This document shows positions 56,751 through 64,000 of a DNA stretch of 64,000 nt, piece by piece (within the stretch, counting starts at the first letter, position 1; every line of letters starts with the position of its first letter). The notes under the pieces were generated by a model. It was not told where the DNA came from and did no database searches. It saw only the letters and a list, made by a program, of their open reading frames with translations. The stretch spans positions 682,001 through 746,000 of the forward strand of contig NZ_AJTZ01000005.1 of NCBI RefSeq assembly GCF_000286075.1. The letters are read 5' to 3'. The translations under genes and the position numbers were made by a program. This DNA comes from Streptococcus ratti FA-1 = DSM 20564. GTDB lineage: Bacteria; Bacillota; Bacilli; Lactobacillales; Streptococcaceae.

Positions 56751-57950
56751 TTATAACTCAATATCACCAAACAAATCAGCCATCGAGAATCCAGTTTGTG
56801 TTTCTGGGAGCTCATAATCTTGTTTTTCCTGACGTTTTGGACGGCGAGGACGTGACTGACGTTTTTCTCCGCTGTTTTCATCTTGAGCTGGACGCTCTTC
56901 AAGAGCTTTGATTGAAAGCGATACACGTTCATCAGCTGTATTAACATCAAGAACTTTGACAGTTACATCTTGACCGACTGAAAGAACATCTTTTGGATTT
57001 TCAACACGTTTGTGCGAAATTTGTGAAATGTGAACCAAGCCATCAATACCTGGAAGAACTTCAACAAAAGCACCGAAGTCTGTCAAACGTTTTACCTTGC
57101 CTTCGATAACATCGCCTGCAGCAAGTTTTTGTTCAACACCATCCCATGGTCCAGGAGTTGTCGCCTTAAGAGAAAGTGACACACGACCTGCTTCTTCATC
57201 AATGGCCAGAACTTTAACCTGAATTTCTTCACCAACTGTTACAACTGATTTTGGTGACACATTGCGCTCATGTGATAGTTCAGTAACGTGTACCAAACCG
57301 TCAACTCCGCCAAGATCAATGAAAGCACCAAAGCTTGTCAAACGAGCAACAGTACCAGTAACAATATCGCCAACAGCAAGTTTTGAGAAGACTTCTTTGC
57401 GAGCTTCTTCTGCTGCTGCCTCAACAACATCGCGGCGTGAAAGGATGAAGCGATTTTCTGCAGGATCAACTTCTTTGATCTTAGCTTCAAACTCTTGACC
57501 GACAAATTTTTCTGTATTGCGTACGAACCGTGTATCAATCATTGATGCTGGAATAAAACCGCGCAATCCTTCAAACTCAACTGAAAGTCCGCCTTTAACA
57601 GCACGAGTTCCCTTGACAGTCACAACTTCGCCTTCGCGGCCAACAAGTTTGTCCCAAGCTTTGCGAGCTTCTAGGCGTTTTTTAGAAACAAGGAAAGTCA
57701 CTGTATCTGTATCTTTTCCGACAACCTGACGAAGAACAAGCACTTCAACTTTATCGCCCGCTTTCACTAAATCGTTAATATCAGCATTGCGATCATTAGT
57801 CAGTTCACGAAGTGTCAATACAGCTTCAACACCTGTTCCATCAATAACAAGGTTTGCTTGTTCACCATCTACAGTTAAAACTTCTGCAGTAACAACATCA
57901 CCTGGATTTACTTCACTAACACTGTTTAGCAAATCTTCAAATTCATTCAT
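56751..57950 (-). CDS. rpsA: 30S ribosomal protein S1 (four S1 domains)
   Basis: 399 aa, the four-domain Gram-positive S1: about 16-85, 103-168, 189-257 and 274-343 (repeats ending [21 protein letters not shown] and [22 protein letters not shown]). Domain 1 is more divergent. The C-terminus is basic ([17 protein letters not shown]). Helps ribosomes bind structured mRNA. Confidence 0.95.
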   Translation of the reverse strand: MNEFEDLLNSVSEVNPGDVVTAEVLTVDGEQANLVIDGTGVEAVLTLRELTNDRNADINDLVKAGDKVEVLVLRQVVGKDTDTVTFLVSKKRLEARKAWDKLVGREGEVVTVKGTRAVKGGLSVEFEGLRGFIPASMIDTRFVRNTEKFVGQEFEAKIKEVDPAENRFILSRRDVVEAAAEEARKEVFSKLAVGDIVTGTVARLTSFGAFIDLGGVDGLVHVTELSHERNVSPKSVVTVGEEIQVKVLAIDEEAGRVSLSLKATTPGPWDGVEQKLAAGDVIEGKVKRLTDFGAFVEVLPGIDGLVHISQISHKRVENPKDVLSVGQDVTVKVLDVNTADERVSLSIKALEERPAQDENSGEKRQSRPRRPKRQEKQDYELPETQTGFSMADLFGDIEL

Positions 57951-58083
57951 TCTAAAAAAACCTCCGACAAGAAATAAGGCATCTTATTTCTTGATAACAA
58001 TATATTTTCACAAGGTAACCCGCAAGGACAAACAACAAGGCGCATATCTCTGACGGCCTTAGACTTAGTCTAATACCTCTGAC

Positions 58084-58154
58084 TGGGGTAGCTGGATTCG
58101 AACCAGCGCATGAGGGAGTCAAAGTCCCTTGCCTTACCGCTTGGCTATACCCCA
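58084..58154 (-). tRNA. tRNA-Gln (anticodon TTG)
   Basis: 71 nt. Acceptor TGGGGTA / TACCCCA, T-arm GCTGGTTCGAATCCAGC. Anticodon loop CTTTGAC gives TTG, reading CAA. Confidence 0.96.
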
Positions 58155-58164
58155 AGGATTGATA

Positions 58165-58294
58165 GTTAAGATAACAATAGTGCAATTGAACACGAGCTAA
58201 GCGCTGGGCCAAAAAAGATAAGCCGGTTAGAAAATCAGGATTTTCTATCGCCTTCCTATTTTGACTGGGCGCTTTACGCTCTTTGTATCTTAAC
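58165..58294. repeat. Inverted-repeat element between tRNA-Gln and tRNA-Tyr
   Basis: GTTAAGATA (58165-58173) and TATCTTAAC (58286-58294) are perfect inverted ends, 130 bases apart. Inside is CAATTGAACACGAGCTAAGCG (21 bases at 58183), similar to a stretch at 31338-31360, and GAAAATC-AGGAT-TTTCT. No coding sequence. Confidence 0.55.
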
Positions 58295-58296
58295 AA

Positions 58297-58378
58297 TGGA
58301 AGGGGAGGGATTCGAACCCCCGAACCCGAAGGAGCGGATTTACAGTCCGCCGCGTTTAGCCTCTTCGCTACCCTTCCA
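58297..58378 (-). tRNA. tRNA-Tyr (anticodon GTA)
   Basis: 82 nt with a long variable arm. Acceptor TGGAAGG / CCTTCCA, T-arm GGGGGTTCGAATCCCTC. Anticodon loop CTGTAAA gives GTA. Confidence 0.96.
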
Positions 58379-58436
58379 GCGAGAACTAAAGACTAGTTTA
58401 TCATAATATCATGTTAAAATCAAGCCTTTTCTTAGT

Positions 58437-58667
58437 TTAGTTATTCAAATTATAAGCCTCAATAATAGCTTCCACAGCGACTTCTAAATTTTTATGAAAA
58501 TCTGCAACGTCACCATTTTTAACAGCTGCATATTTTTCATCAATTTCAGCGATTTCGCCGATAACTTTTTTGCCGATTGTCAGCTGATAGCCTGGCAGCT
58601 GAGCACCGTTTACTTCAACCTGAGCATCACTGATTTGGATTTCGATTTTCTTATCTTTTTTACGCAT
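58437..58667 (-). CDS. DUF2969 family protein
   Basis: 76 aa. Starts MRKKDKKIEIQISDAQVEVNG and ends with a helix, like DUF2969, a small streptococcal/lactobacillar family of unknown function. Downstream of ilvE on the same strand; the ilvE terminator separates them. Confidence 0.8.
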   Translation of the reverse strand: MRKKDKKIEIQISDAQVEVNGAQLPGYQLTIGKKVIGEIAEIDEKYAAVKNGDVADFHKNLEVAVEAIIEAYNLNN

Positions 58668-58692
58668 AATTTACCTCTCAAATATTTTACAC

Positions 58693-58735
58693 AAAAAAAG
58701 AAAAGCTTGCAAGAGCAAGCAAATTTTTTCTTTTT
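58693..58735 (-). terminator. Terminator of ilvE
   Basis: Minus strand GCTTGC-TCTT-GCAAGC followed by TTTTC; overlaps the ilvE stop at 58734. Confidence 0.7.
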
Positions 58736-59759
58736 AGTCATTGACCTTGTAAATCCATCCTTCCGGCGCTTCAACATCACCGAACTGGATGCCTGTCAAT
58801 TCATCATAAAGCTTACGCGTAACAGGTCCTACTTCTGTTTCACTGTAAAAAACATGGAAATCATCACCGTACTGAACACCGCCGATTGGCGAGATAACAG
58901 CCGCTGTACCGCAGGCACCAGCTTCAACAAATTTATCCAAGTCATCAATTTTAACATCGCCTTCAATGGCTTTCATGCCGAAACGTTCCTTAGCCAGATA
59001 AAGAAGGGAGTATTTAGTGATTGATGGCAGAATAGACGGACTGAGCGGTGTGATAAATTCATTATCTTTTGTAATACCAAAAAAGTTTGCTGAGCCCACT
59101 TCTTCAATCTTAGTATGAGTGGCTGGATCAAGGTAAATAACATCTGAAAACTTGTGATCCTGAGCAACCTTTCCTGGCAAGAGACTGGCTGCATAGTTCC
59201 CGCCAACCTTGGCTGCACCCGTTCCATGCGGAGCTGCACGGTCGTAATCATCCTGAATCAAGAAATTCGTCGGTGCCAATCCGCCCTTAAAATAGTTGCC
59301 AACCGGCATTGCAAAAACTGTAAAAATGTATTCATTTGCCGGATGAACACCGATAACATCACCAACACCAATCAGCAATGGACGCAGATAAAGTGTGGCA
59401 CCAGTACCATATGGCGGTACATAATCATCATTAGCGCGAACTACCTGCTTAACAGCGTCAACAAATTTATCAGTTGGTACCTGAGGCATTAAGAGACGGT
59501 CTGCTGTTCGCTGCAGACGCTCAGCATTCATGTTAGGACGGAACAATTGCACAGAACCGTCTTTGGTGCGATAGGCTTTGAGTCCTTCAAAGGCCTGCTG
59601 ACCGTAATGAAGAGCCGGTGAGCTTTCTGAAATATGGAGAGTAGCGTCTTCTGTCAATTGCCCTTCGTCCCACTTGCCATCTTTATAATAAGAGATGTAA
59701 CGAAATGGAAGTTTGTGATATTCAAATCCAAGGTTTTCCCAGTCTAAATCTACTGTCAT
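58734..59759 (-). CDS. ilvE: Branched-chain amino acid aminotransferase
   Basis: 341 aa, class IV PLP enzyme making or breaking Ile, Leu, Val. Motifs: LHYGQQAFEGLKAYRTKDG, GAAKVGGNYAASL (PLP lysine in this region) and EVGSANFFGI. Expression is probably under CodY: an AATTTTCAGAATTTT site lies just upstream of its promoter. Confidence 0.96.
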   Translation of the reverse strand: MTVDLDWENLGFEYHKLPFRYISYYKDGKWDEGQLTEDATLHISESSPALHYGQQAFEGLKAYRTKDGSVQLFRPNMNAERLQRTADRLLMPQVPTDKFVDAVKQVVRANDDYVPPYGTGATLYLRPLLIGVGDVIGVHPANEYIFTVFAMPVGNYFKGGLAPTNFLIQDDYDRAAPHGTGAAKVGGNYAASLLPGKVAQDHKFSDVIYLDPATHTKIEEVGSANFFGITKDNEFITPLSPSILPSITKYSLLYLAKERFGMKAIEGDVKIDDLDKFVEAGACGTAAVISPIGGVQYGDDFHVFYSETEVGPVTRKLYDELTGIQFGDVEAPEGWIYKVND

Positions 59760-59793
59760 GTTAAAATCCTCTTTCTTCCTTTATTCTTTTTCT

Positions 59794-59848
59794 ATTGTAC
59801 GCTTTTCCCTAAAATTTTCAAGTATTTTTTCGTAAAATTCTGAAAATT
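59794..59848 (-). promoter_or_regulatory. ilvE promoter with CodY-type box
   Basis: Minus strand TTGAAA (59821-59816), 16-base spacer, TACAAT (59799-59794). AATTTTCAGAATTTT (59848-59834) matches the CodY consensus AATTTTCWGAAAATT at 13 of 15 positions, 12 bases upstream of the -35. Confidence 0.72.
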
Positions 59849-60083
59849 CCTTAAAAAATAACCACCGTCAAACGGGTGGTCATGATTTGTCACGCACCAA
59901 AGGATGCGTGACGGACTTAAAGCCACATAATAAAAGCCAAGCAGTCAAATCACATTTACCGCTTGGCCTTTTAATCATTATTTTGAAGATTCCAATCTCC
60001 GTTCGGACTAATAACCTAGAGAATTATCTTTTTTATTGAGCATTTTATCAGCTTCCGGTTCATGAAATCATCAAAGACATGTT
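59849..60083. other. Noncoding hairpins between ilvE promoter and parC
   Basis: ACCACC-GTCAAAC-GGGTGGT (59862-59880) and GTCACGCA-CCAAAGGA-TGCGTGAC (59890-59913) are two adjacent hairpins with no gene. GCCAAGC ... GCTTGGC at 59936-59967 followed on the minus strand by TTTTATTAT is the likely terminator of parC. Confidence 0.5.
59932..59972 (-). terminator. Terminator of parC
   Basis: Minus strand GCCAAGC ... GCTTGGC with an 18-base loop, then TTTTATTAT. Confidence 0.6.
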
Positions 60084-62549
60084 TTAGTATGATTTTATTC
60101 TGGCAGAAAGAACACCTTCATCTGAAATCGTATCTGAAATGAAACTGCCGTTGCTGGTGCGTTCAGACAGAGACAGCTCAGCTAGATTAACTTCATAGGC
60201 CGCCAAAGTCTGGGATTTAACCTCAAGTATTTCTGCCTGCCTATCACTAAAATCTGCTGTTGTAAACAAGTCCAGCTCTTCGGCTTCTGTCTCTGAAAAC
60301 ACCGGTCCGGCCGCAAAGACACGATGCGGCTTGCTCTTAAGTTCACGCAGTACCTGCAGACCTCTTTTAGCCCGGCTGGTAACCGGAATAAGACTGATGA
60401 CCATCCGCTTTAAGCTGCCTCGCTGAGTCAGGATGTAAATGCTGTCCGTATTAGCAATAAAAGCGCTGGCCAAATAATCGCCATCTTTGAGATTGACAGC
60501 CTTAACACCTGCAGCTTTAGGGCCTACAATCGGTACTTCTTCAATGTTGAAGCGCAGAGCGTAGCCCTTGCCGGTAACCAGCATGACATCATCTAATCTG
60601 ATTGGAGAGACGGCAGCGATTCGATCATCATCGCTTTTTAATTTGGCATACTTGACTGATTTTGTTTTATAGCTGCGCCATGGCGTCAAATCTTTGCGCT
60701 CGAAACGCTTGATTTGTCCCAGACGGGTAGCAGCATAATAAGTGCCTTCTTCGAAATGATCCACTAAGTCAACATAGAGAATTTCTTCGTCCGTAGCAAA
60801 ATTAGTAACAGTCTGACTGAGATGTTCACCGATTTCCTTCCAGCGAATATCAGCCAGTTCATGAACAGGCCGATAAATGACATTGCCCAAGTTGGTAAAT
60901 AAAAGCAAGCTTTGAGTTGTCTTGGCATTCCTAATAAAGATAGCTTCATCATCGTCGCGTTTGCCTAGCTCTTCAACTGTTGAGGCATTGAAAGAACGCG
61001 GACTGGTGCGCTTAATATAACCGCCGCGAGTAACACTGACAAAGGTTTCTTCCTCAACAATAAGGCTGGCTGTATCAATCTCTATCGCCTGTGCCTTAGC
61101 CTGCAGTTCTGTCAAACGCGGGCTGGAAAATTTCTTTTTAACTTCACGCAGCTCGCGCTTCATGACATTGTACATGGTGCGTTCATCACCAATGATAGCA
61201 GATAAGGTGGTGATTTGTTCACGCAGCGCTGCATCTTCTTCTTCCAAGGTAACAATATCGGTATTGGTTAAGCGATAAAGCTGCAAAGTCACAATAGCTT
61301 CGGCCTGCTCCTCGGTAAAGTCGTAGCTGATTTTGAGGTTTTCCTTGGCATCAGCCTTATTCTCAGATGCACGGATAAGAGCGATGACCTCATCCAAGAT
61401 AGACAAGACCCTGATAAGCCCCTCAACGATGTGCAGACGCTTTTCCGCCTTTTCCTTGTCAAATTTAGACCGCGCCACAATAATGTCCTTACGGTGAGCA
61501 ATGTAGCTGGATAGCATAGGAATAATGCCCACCTGCCGCGGTGTATAATTATCAATAGCCACCATGTTAAAGTTATAATTGATCTGCAGATCCGTATATT
61601 TGAAAAGATAGTTCAAAATAATCTCTTCATCAGCATCTTTTTTGAGCTCAATAGCAATGCGCAGACCATCACGGTCAGACTCATCGCGCACTTCAGCAAT
61701 GCCAGGTACCTTGTTATTAATACGGATGTCGTCAATCTTTTTAACCAGAATGGCCTTGTTAACCTCATAAGGGATTTCCCTTACGACAATCTGTTTTTTA
61801 CCGCCTTTGAGGTTCTCGACCTCCGTACGCGAACGGACAGCTACGCGTCCTTTGCCGGTTTCGTATGCTTTGCGGATTTCGTCTTTGCCCTGAATGATAG
61901 CTCCCGTCGGAAAATCCGGACCAGGCAGGAATTCCATGAGCTTGTCCAGTTTTGCCTTGGGATGGTCAATCATGTAGACAACAGCATCAATAACCTCAGC
62001 TAAATTATGGGGTGGAATATCAGTCGCATAACCTGCTGAAATGCCTGTCGCTCCATTGACGAGGAGATTGGGAAAAGCTGCCGGCAGTACAGTCGGTTCT
62101 TTCTCGGTATCATCAAAGTTCCATGCCCAAGGAACGGTGTTTTTGTCAATATCCTGAAGCAGATAGCCTGCAATTTCAGACAGACGGGCTTCGGTATAAC
62201 GCATGGCAGCTGGCGGGTCGCCGTCCATAGAACCGTTGTTCCCGTGCATTTCAATCAAAGTTTCACGGTTTTTCCAGTCCTGACTCATCCGTACCATGGC
62301 ATCATAAATCGAACTGTCGCCATGCGGGTGAAAATTACCCATGACATTACCGACAGATTTAGCAGACTTACGAAAGCCTTTGTCATGCGTATTGCCATCC
62401 TTATTCATGGAATAAAGAATGCGGCGCTGAACAGGCTTCAGCCCATCACGAATATCAGGCAGCGCCCGTTCCTGAATGATGTATTTGGAGTAGCGACCAA
62501 AACGCTCTCCCATGATGTCCTCAAGGGACATGTTTTGAATATTAGACAT
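60084..62549 (-). CDS. parC: DNA topoisomerase IV subunit A
   Basis: 821 aa. Active-site Tyr118 in AAMRYTEARLS, with quinolone-pocket residues Ser79 and Asp83 (HPHGDSSIYDAM) in the sensitive state. C-terminal blade domains bind DNA. Separates linked daughter chromosomes with ParE, encoded just upstream. Confidence 0.97.
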   Translation of the reverse strand: MSNIQNMSLEDIMGERFGRYSKYIIQERALPDIRDGLKPVQRRILYSMNKDGNTHDKGFRKSAKSVGNVMGNFHPHGDSSIYDAMVRMSQDWKNRETLIEMHGNNGSMDGDPPAAMRYTEARLSEIAGYLLQDIDKNTVPWAWNFDDTEKEPTVLPAAFPNLLVNGATGISAGYATDIPPHNLAEVIDAVVYMIDHPKAKLDKLMEFLPGPDFPTGAIIQGKDEIRKAYETGKGRVAVRSRTEVENLKGGKKQIVVREIPYEVNKAILVKKIDDIRINNKVPGIAEVRDESDRDGLRIAIELKKDADEEIILNYLFKYTDLQINYNFNMVAIDNYTPRQVGIIPMLSSYIAHRKDIIVARSKFDKEKAEKRLHIVEGLIRVLSILDEVIALIRASENKADAKENLKISYDFTEEQAEAIVTLQLYRLTNTDIVTLEEEDAALREQITTLSAIIGDERTMYNVMKRELREVKKKFSSPRLTELQAKAQAIEIDTASLIVEEETFVSVTRGGYIKRTSPRSFNASTVEELGKRDDDEAIFIRNAKTTQSLLLFTNLGNVIYRPVHELADIRWKEIGEHLSQTVTNFATDEEILYVDLVDHFEEGTYYAATRLGQIKRFERKDLTPWRSYKTKSVKYAKLKSDDDRIAAVSPIRLDDVMLVTGKGYALRFNIEEVPIVGPKAAGVKAVNLKDGDYLASAFIANTDSIYILTQRGSLKRMVISLIPVTSRAKRGLQVLRELKSKPHRVFAAGPVFSETEAEELDLFTTADFSDRQAEILEVKSQTLAAYEVNLAELSLSERTSNGSFISDTISDEGVLSARIKSY

Positions 62550-62675
62550 AATCGTTGTCCTTACAAAATTTTTCGTTTTTCTTTTTAATAGTTGCTTTGG
62601 GTGATGCGGACACCAGCAAACCTACGGTTTCATGGCTAAAAATGGAGCCAAAGTCTCTATTTTCCCTCCTACGAC

Positions 62676-62712
62676 GCTCGAAAACGAAATCAATAATATT
62701 TCGTTTTCGAGC
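62676..62712. repeat. 15-pair hairpin between parE and parC
   Basis: GCTCGAAAACGAAAT-CAATAAT-ATTTCGTTTTCGAGC, perfect, in the 242-base parE-parC gap. It could terminate part of the parE transcript or be an intergenic repeat. Confidence 0.6.
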
Positions 62713-62791
62713 TAGTGAGTGAGTTAGCTTGTTCGCCCTAGCGGCAAGCATCTTTTCATTGACGCTAAATCGTCTAATGAAAAGTACTCAA

Positions 62792-64000
62792 TCAAAACAC
62801 CGTCTGTTCTTCCAAGGTAAACTTAACATTATCCTCAATCCACTTACGGCGGGGTTCGACCTTGTCGCCCATGAGAACGGAGACGCGGCGTTCGGCACGC
62901 GCCAAATCTTCAATGGTAACACGAATAAGGGTGCGGCTGTCAGGATTCATGGTGGTTTCCCAGAGCTGGTCGGCATTCATTTCACCCAAACCTTTGTAGC
63001 GCTGAAGGACAGCACCCTTGCCGAATTTCCTGCGCAGGTCTTCAAGCTCTTGATCGGTCCATGCGTATTCAACTACTTCTTTAGCTCCCCTGCCTTTAGA
63101 CATCTTGTAGAGCGGTGGCAGAGCAATATAGACATGGCCTGCTTCAACCAAAGGTCGCATATAGCGGTAAAAGAAGGTTAAAAGTAAGGTCTGGATATGG
63201 GCACCGTCCGTATCAGCATCGGTCATAATAATGATTTTATCATAATTGGAATCGTCAACTTTAAAATCAGCCCCGACGCCGGCACCAATGGTATAAATCA
63301 TGGTATTGATTTCTTCATTTTTAATAATATCTGCCATCTTAGCTTTGGCGGTATTGAGCACTTTCCCGCGCAAAGGCAAAATAGCCTGAAACTTCCGGTC
63401 CCGTCCTTGTTTGGCTGAGCCGCCGGCAGAGTCTCCTTCGACCAGATACAGTTCATTTTTCTTGGGATTCTTGGACTGAGCAGGCGTTAGTTTCCCTGAC
63501 AGCAGCCCCTTATCTTTTTTATTTTTCTTGCCATTGCGGCTCTCATCTCTGGCTTTACGGGCAGCTTCTCTGGCATCTCTGGCTTTAATGGCCTTACGGA
63601 CAAGATTGGAAGCCAGCTCGCCATTTTCCATGAGAAAGAAGGTTAGCTTATCAGACACCAAACTGTCAACAATAGGACGAGCCAAAGGACTGCCCAATTT
63701 ATCCTTGGTCTGTCCTTCAAACTGCAGATGCTCCTCCGGAACCAAAATGGACAGGACTGCAGACAGGCCTTCACGATAATCCGAACCTTCTAAATTTTTA
63801 TCTTTTTCTTTCAGCAGACCGGTCTTTCTGGCGTAATCATTCATAGCCTTGGTAATGGCAGATTTCAAGCCCGTTTCATGGGTTCCTCCGTCCTTGGTCC
63901 GAACGTTATTGACAAAAGAAAGGATATTATCTGAAAACCCATCATTGTACTGCAGAGCAACTTCTACCTGAAAATCGGACTCTTCGCCTTCAAAGTAAAT
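62792..64000 (-). CDS. parE: DNA topoisomerase IV subunit B (5' end outside window)
   Basis: The frame is open from the window end to stop at 62792, 402 residues, so the N-terminal ATPase part is missing. The TOPRIM domain has YLVEGDSAGGSAKQGRDRKFQAILPLRGKVLN and MTDADTDGAHI, and ends with RYKGLGEMNADQLWETTMNP. parE-parC order is standard. Confidence 0.97.
   Translation of the reverse strand: MYFEGEESDFQVEVALQYNDGFSDNILSFVNNVRTKDGGTHETGLKSAITKAMNDYARKTGLLKEKDKNLEGSDYREGLSAVLSILVPEEHLQFEGQTKDKLGSPLARPIVDSLVSDKLTFFLMENGELASNLVRKAIKARDAREAARKARDESRNGKKNKKDKGLLSGKLTPAQSKNPKKNELYLVEGDSAGGSAKQGRDRKFQAILPLRGKVLNTAKAKMADIIKNEEINTMIYTIGAGVGADFKVDDSNYDKIIIMTDADTDGAHIQTLLLTFFYRYMRPLVEAGHVYIALPPLYKMSKGRGAKEVVEYAWTDQELEDLRRKFGKGAVLQRYKGLGEMNADQLWETTMNPDSRTLIRVTIEDLARAERRVSVLMGDKVEPRRKWIEDNVKFTLEEQTVF

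Noticed and set aside
62729..63181. 150-codon open frame antisense to parE
   Set aside because: Shadow of a strongly coding gene on the other strand; no ribosome site or domain.

Overview
The window is chromosomal DNA of a low-GC Firmicute, almost certainly a mutans-group Streptococcus. Evidence: the tmRNA tag reads AKNTNSYAVAA; Spx, a 399-residue S1 and the Gram-positive DnaE are present; there is an LctFEG/LcrRS-type lantibiotic resistance module; and the gene order (pst, spxA, ribF, truB, lcr/lct ... mtl, glmS, pyk, pfkA, dnaE ... rpsA, ilvE, parC, parE) matches my memory of S. mutans. No species-level call can be made without a search.

Layout. 1-7.5 kb (minus): phosphate uptake (pstS-pstC-pstA, pstA cut by the window start), an RNA cytosine methyltransferase, an overlapping inositol-phosphatase/UPF0223/spxA cluster, ribF and truB. 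7.6-12.7 kb: a two-component system divergent from a three-gene lantibiotic-type ABC transporter, followed by the wreck of another immunity permease. 12.8-17.2 kb: a DUF438/hemerythrin/PAS protein with DUF1858, an anchored glycoside-hydrolase-like protein, an acetyltransferase and a DUF2130 protein. 17.5-21.6 kb: an FtsX-type ABC system divergent from its probable TetR regulator. 21.7-29.4 kb: thioredoxin/CcdA pair, a HAD phosphatase, an O-acetylhomoserine lyase, pcrA and an RclA/Har-like flavoprotein. 29.5-35.5 kb: a tandem glycine riboswitch in front of an alanine/glycine symporter, an MntE-like exporter, an amino-acid ABC importer and a PhnA-like protein.

35.7-41.0 kb is the mannitol operon (mtlA-mtlR-mtlF-mtlD). 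It is followed by a 300-base multi-hairpin stretch, glmS with two dre-like operators, a signal peptidase homolog that lacks both catalytic residues, a small membrane protein, and the glycolytic pair pfkA-pyk. Then come dnaE, an ISAs1-type insertion sequence with perfect ends and a 9-bp target duplication but a frameshifted transposase, a YtrA-type GntR/ABC operon, a DUF3862-type lipoprotein, tmRNA, a VTT-domain protein, tRNA-Arg, an internally deleted ABC exporter, rpsA, tRNA-Gln, tRNA-Tyr, a DUF2969 protein, ilvE with a CodY-type box, parC and the 3' part of parE.

Most of the window is housekeeping and transport. The most unusual items are the catalytically dead signal peptidase homolog (43464-44018), the multi-hairpin intergenic RNA candidates (41146-41450 and 31360-31494), the degenerate second EIIB domain of MtlA, the decaying lantibiotic-immunity permease and ABC exporter, and the IS copy beside the GntR/ABC promoter.
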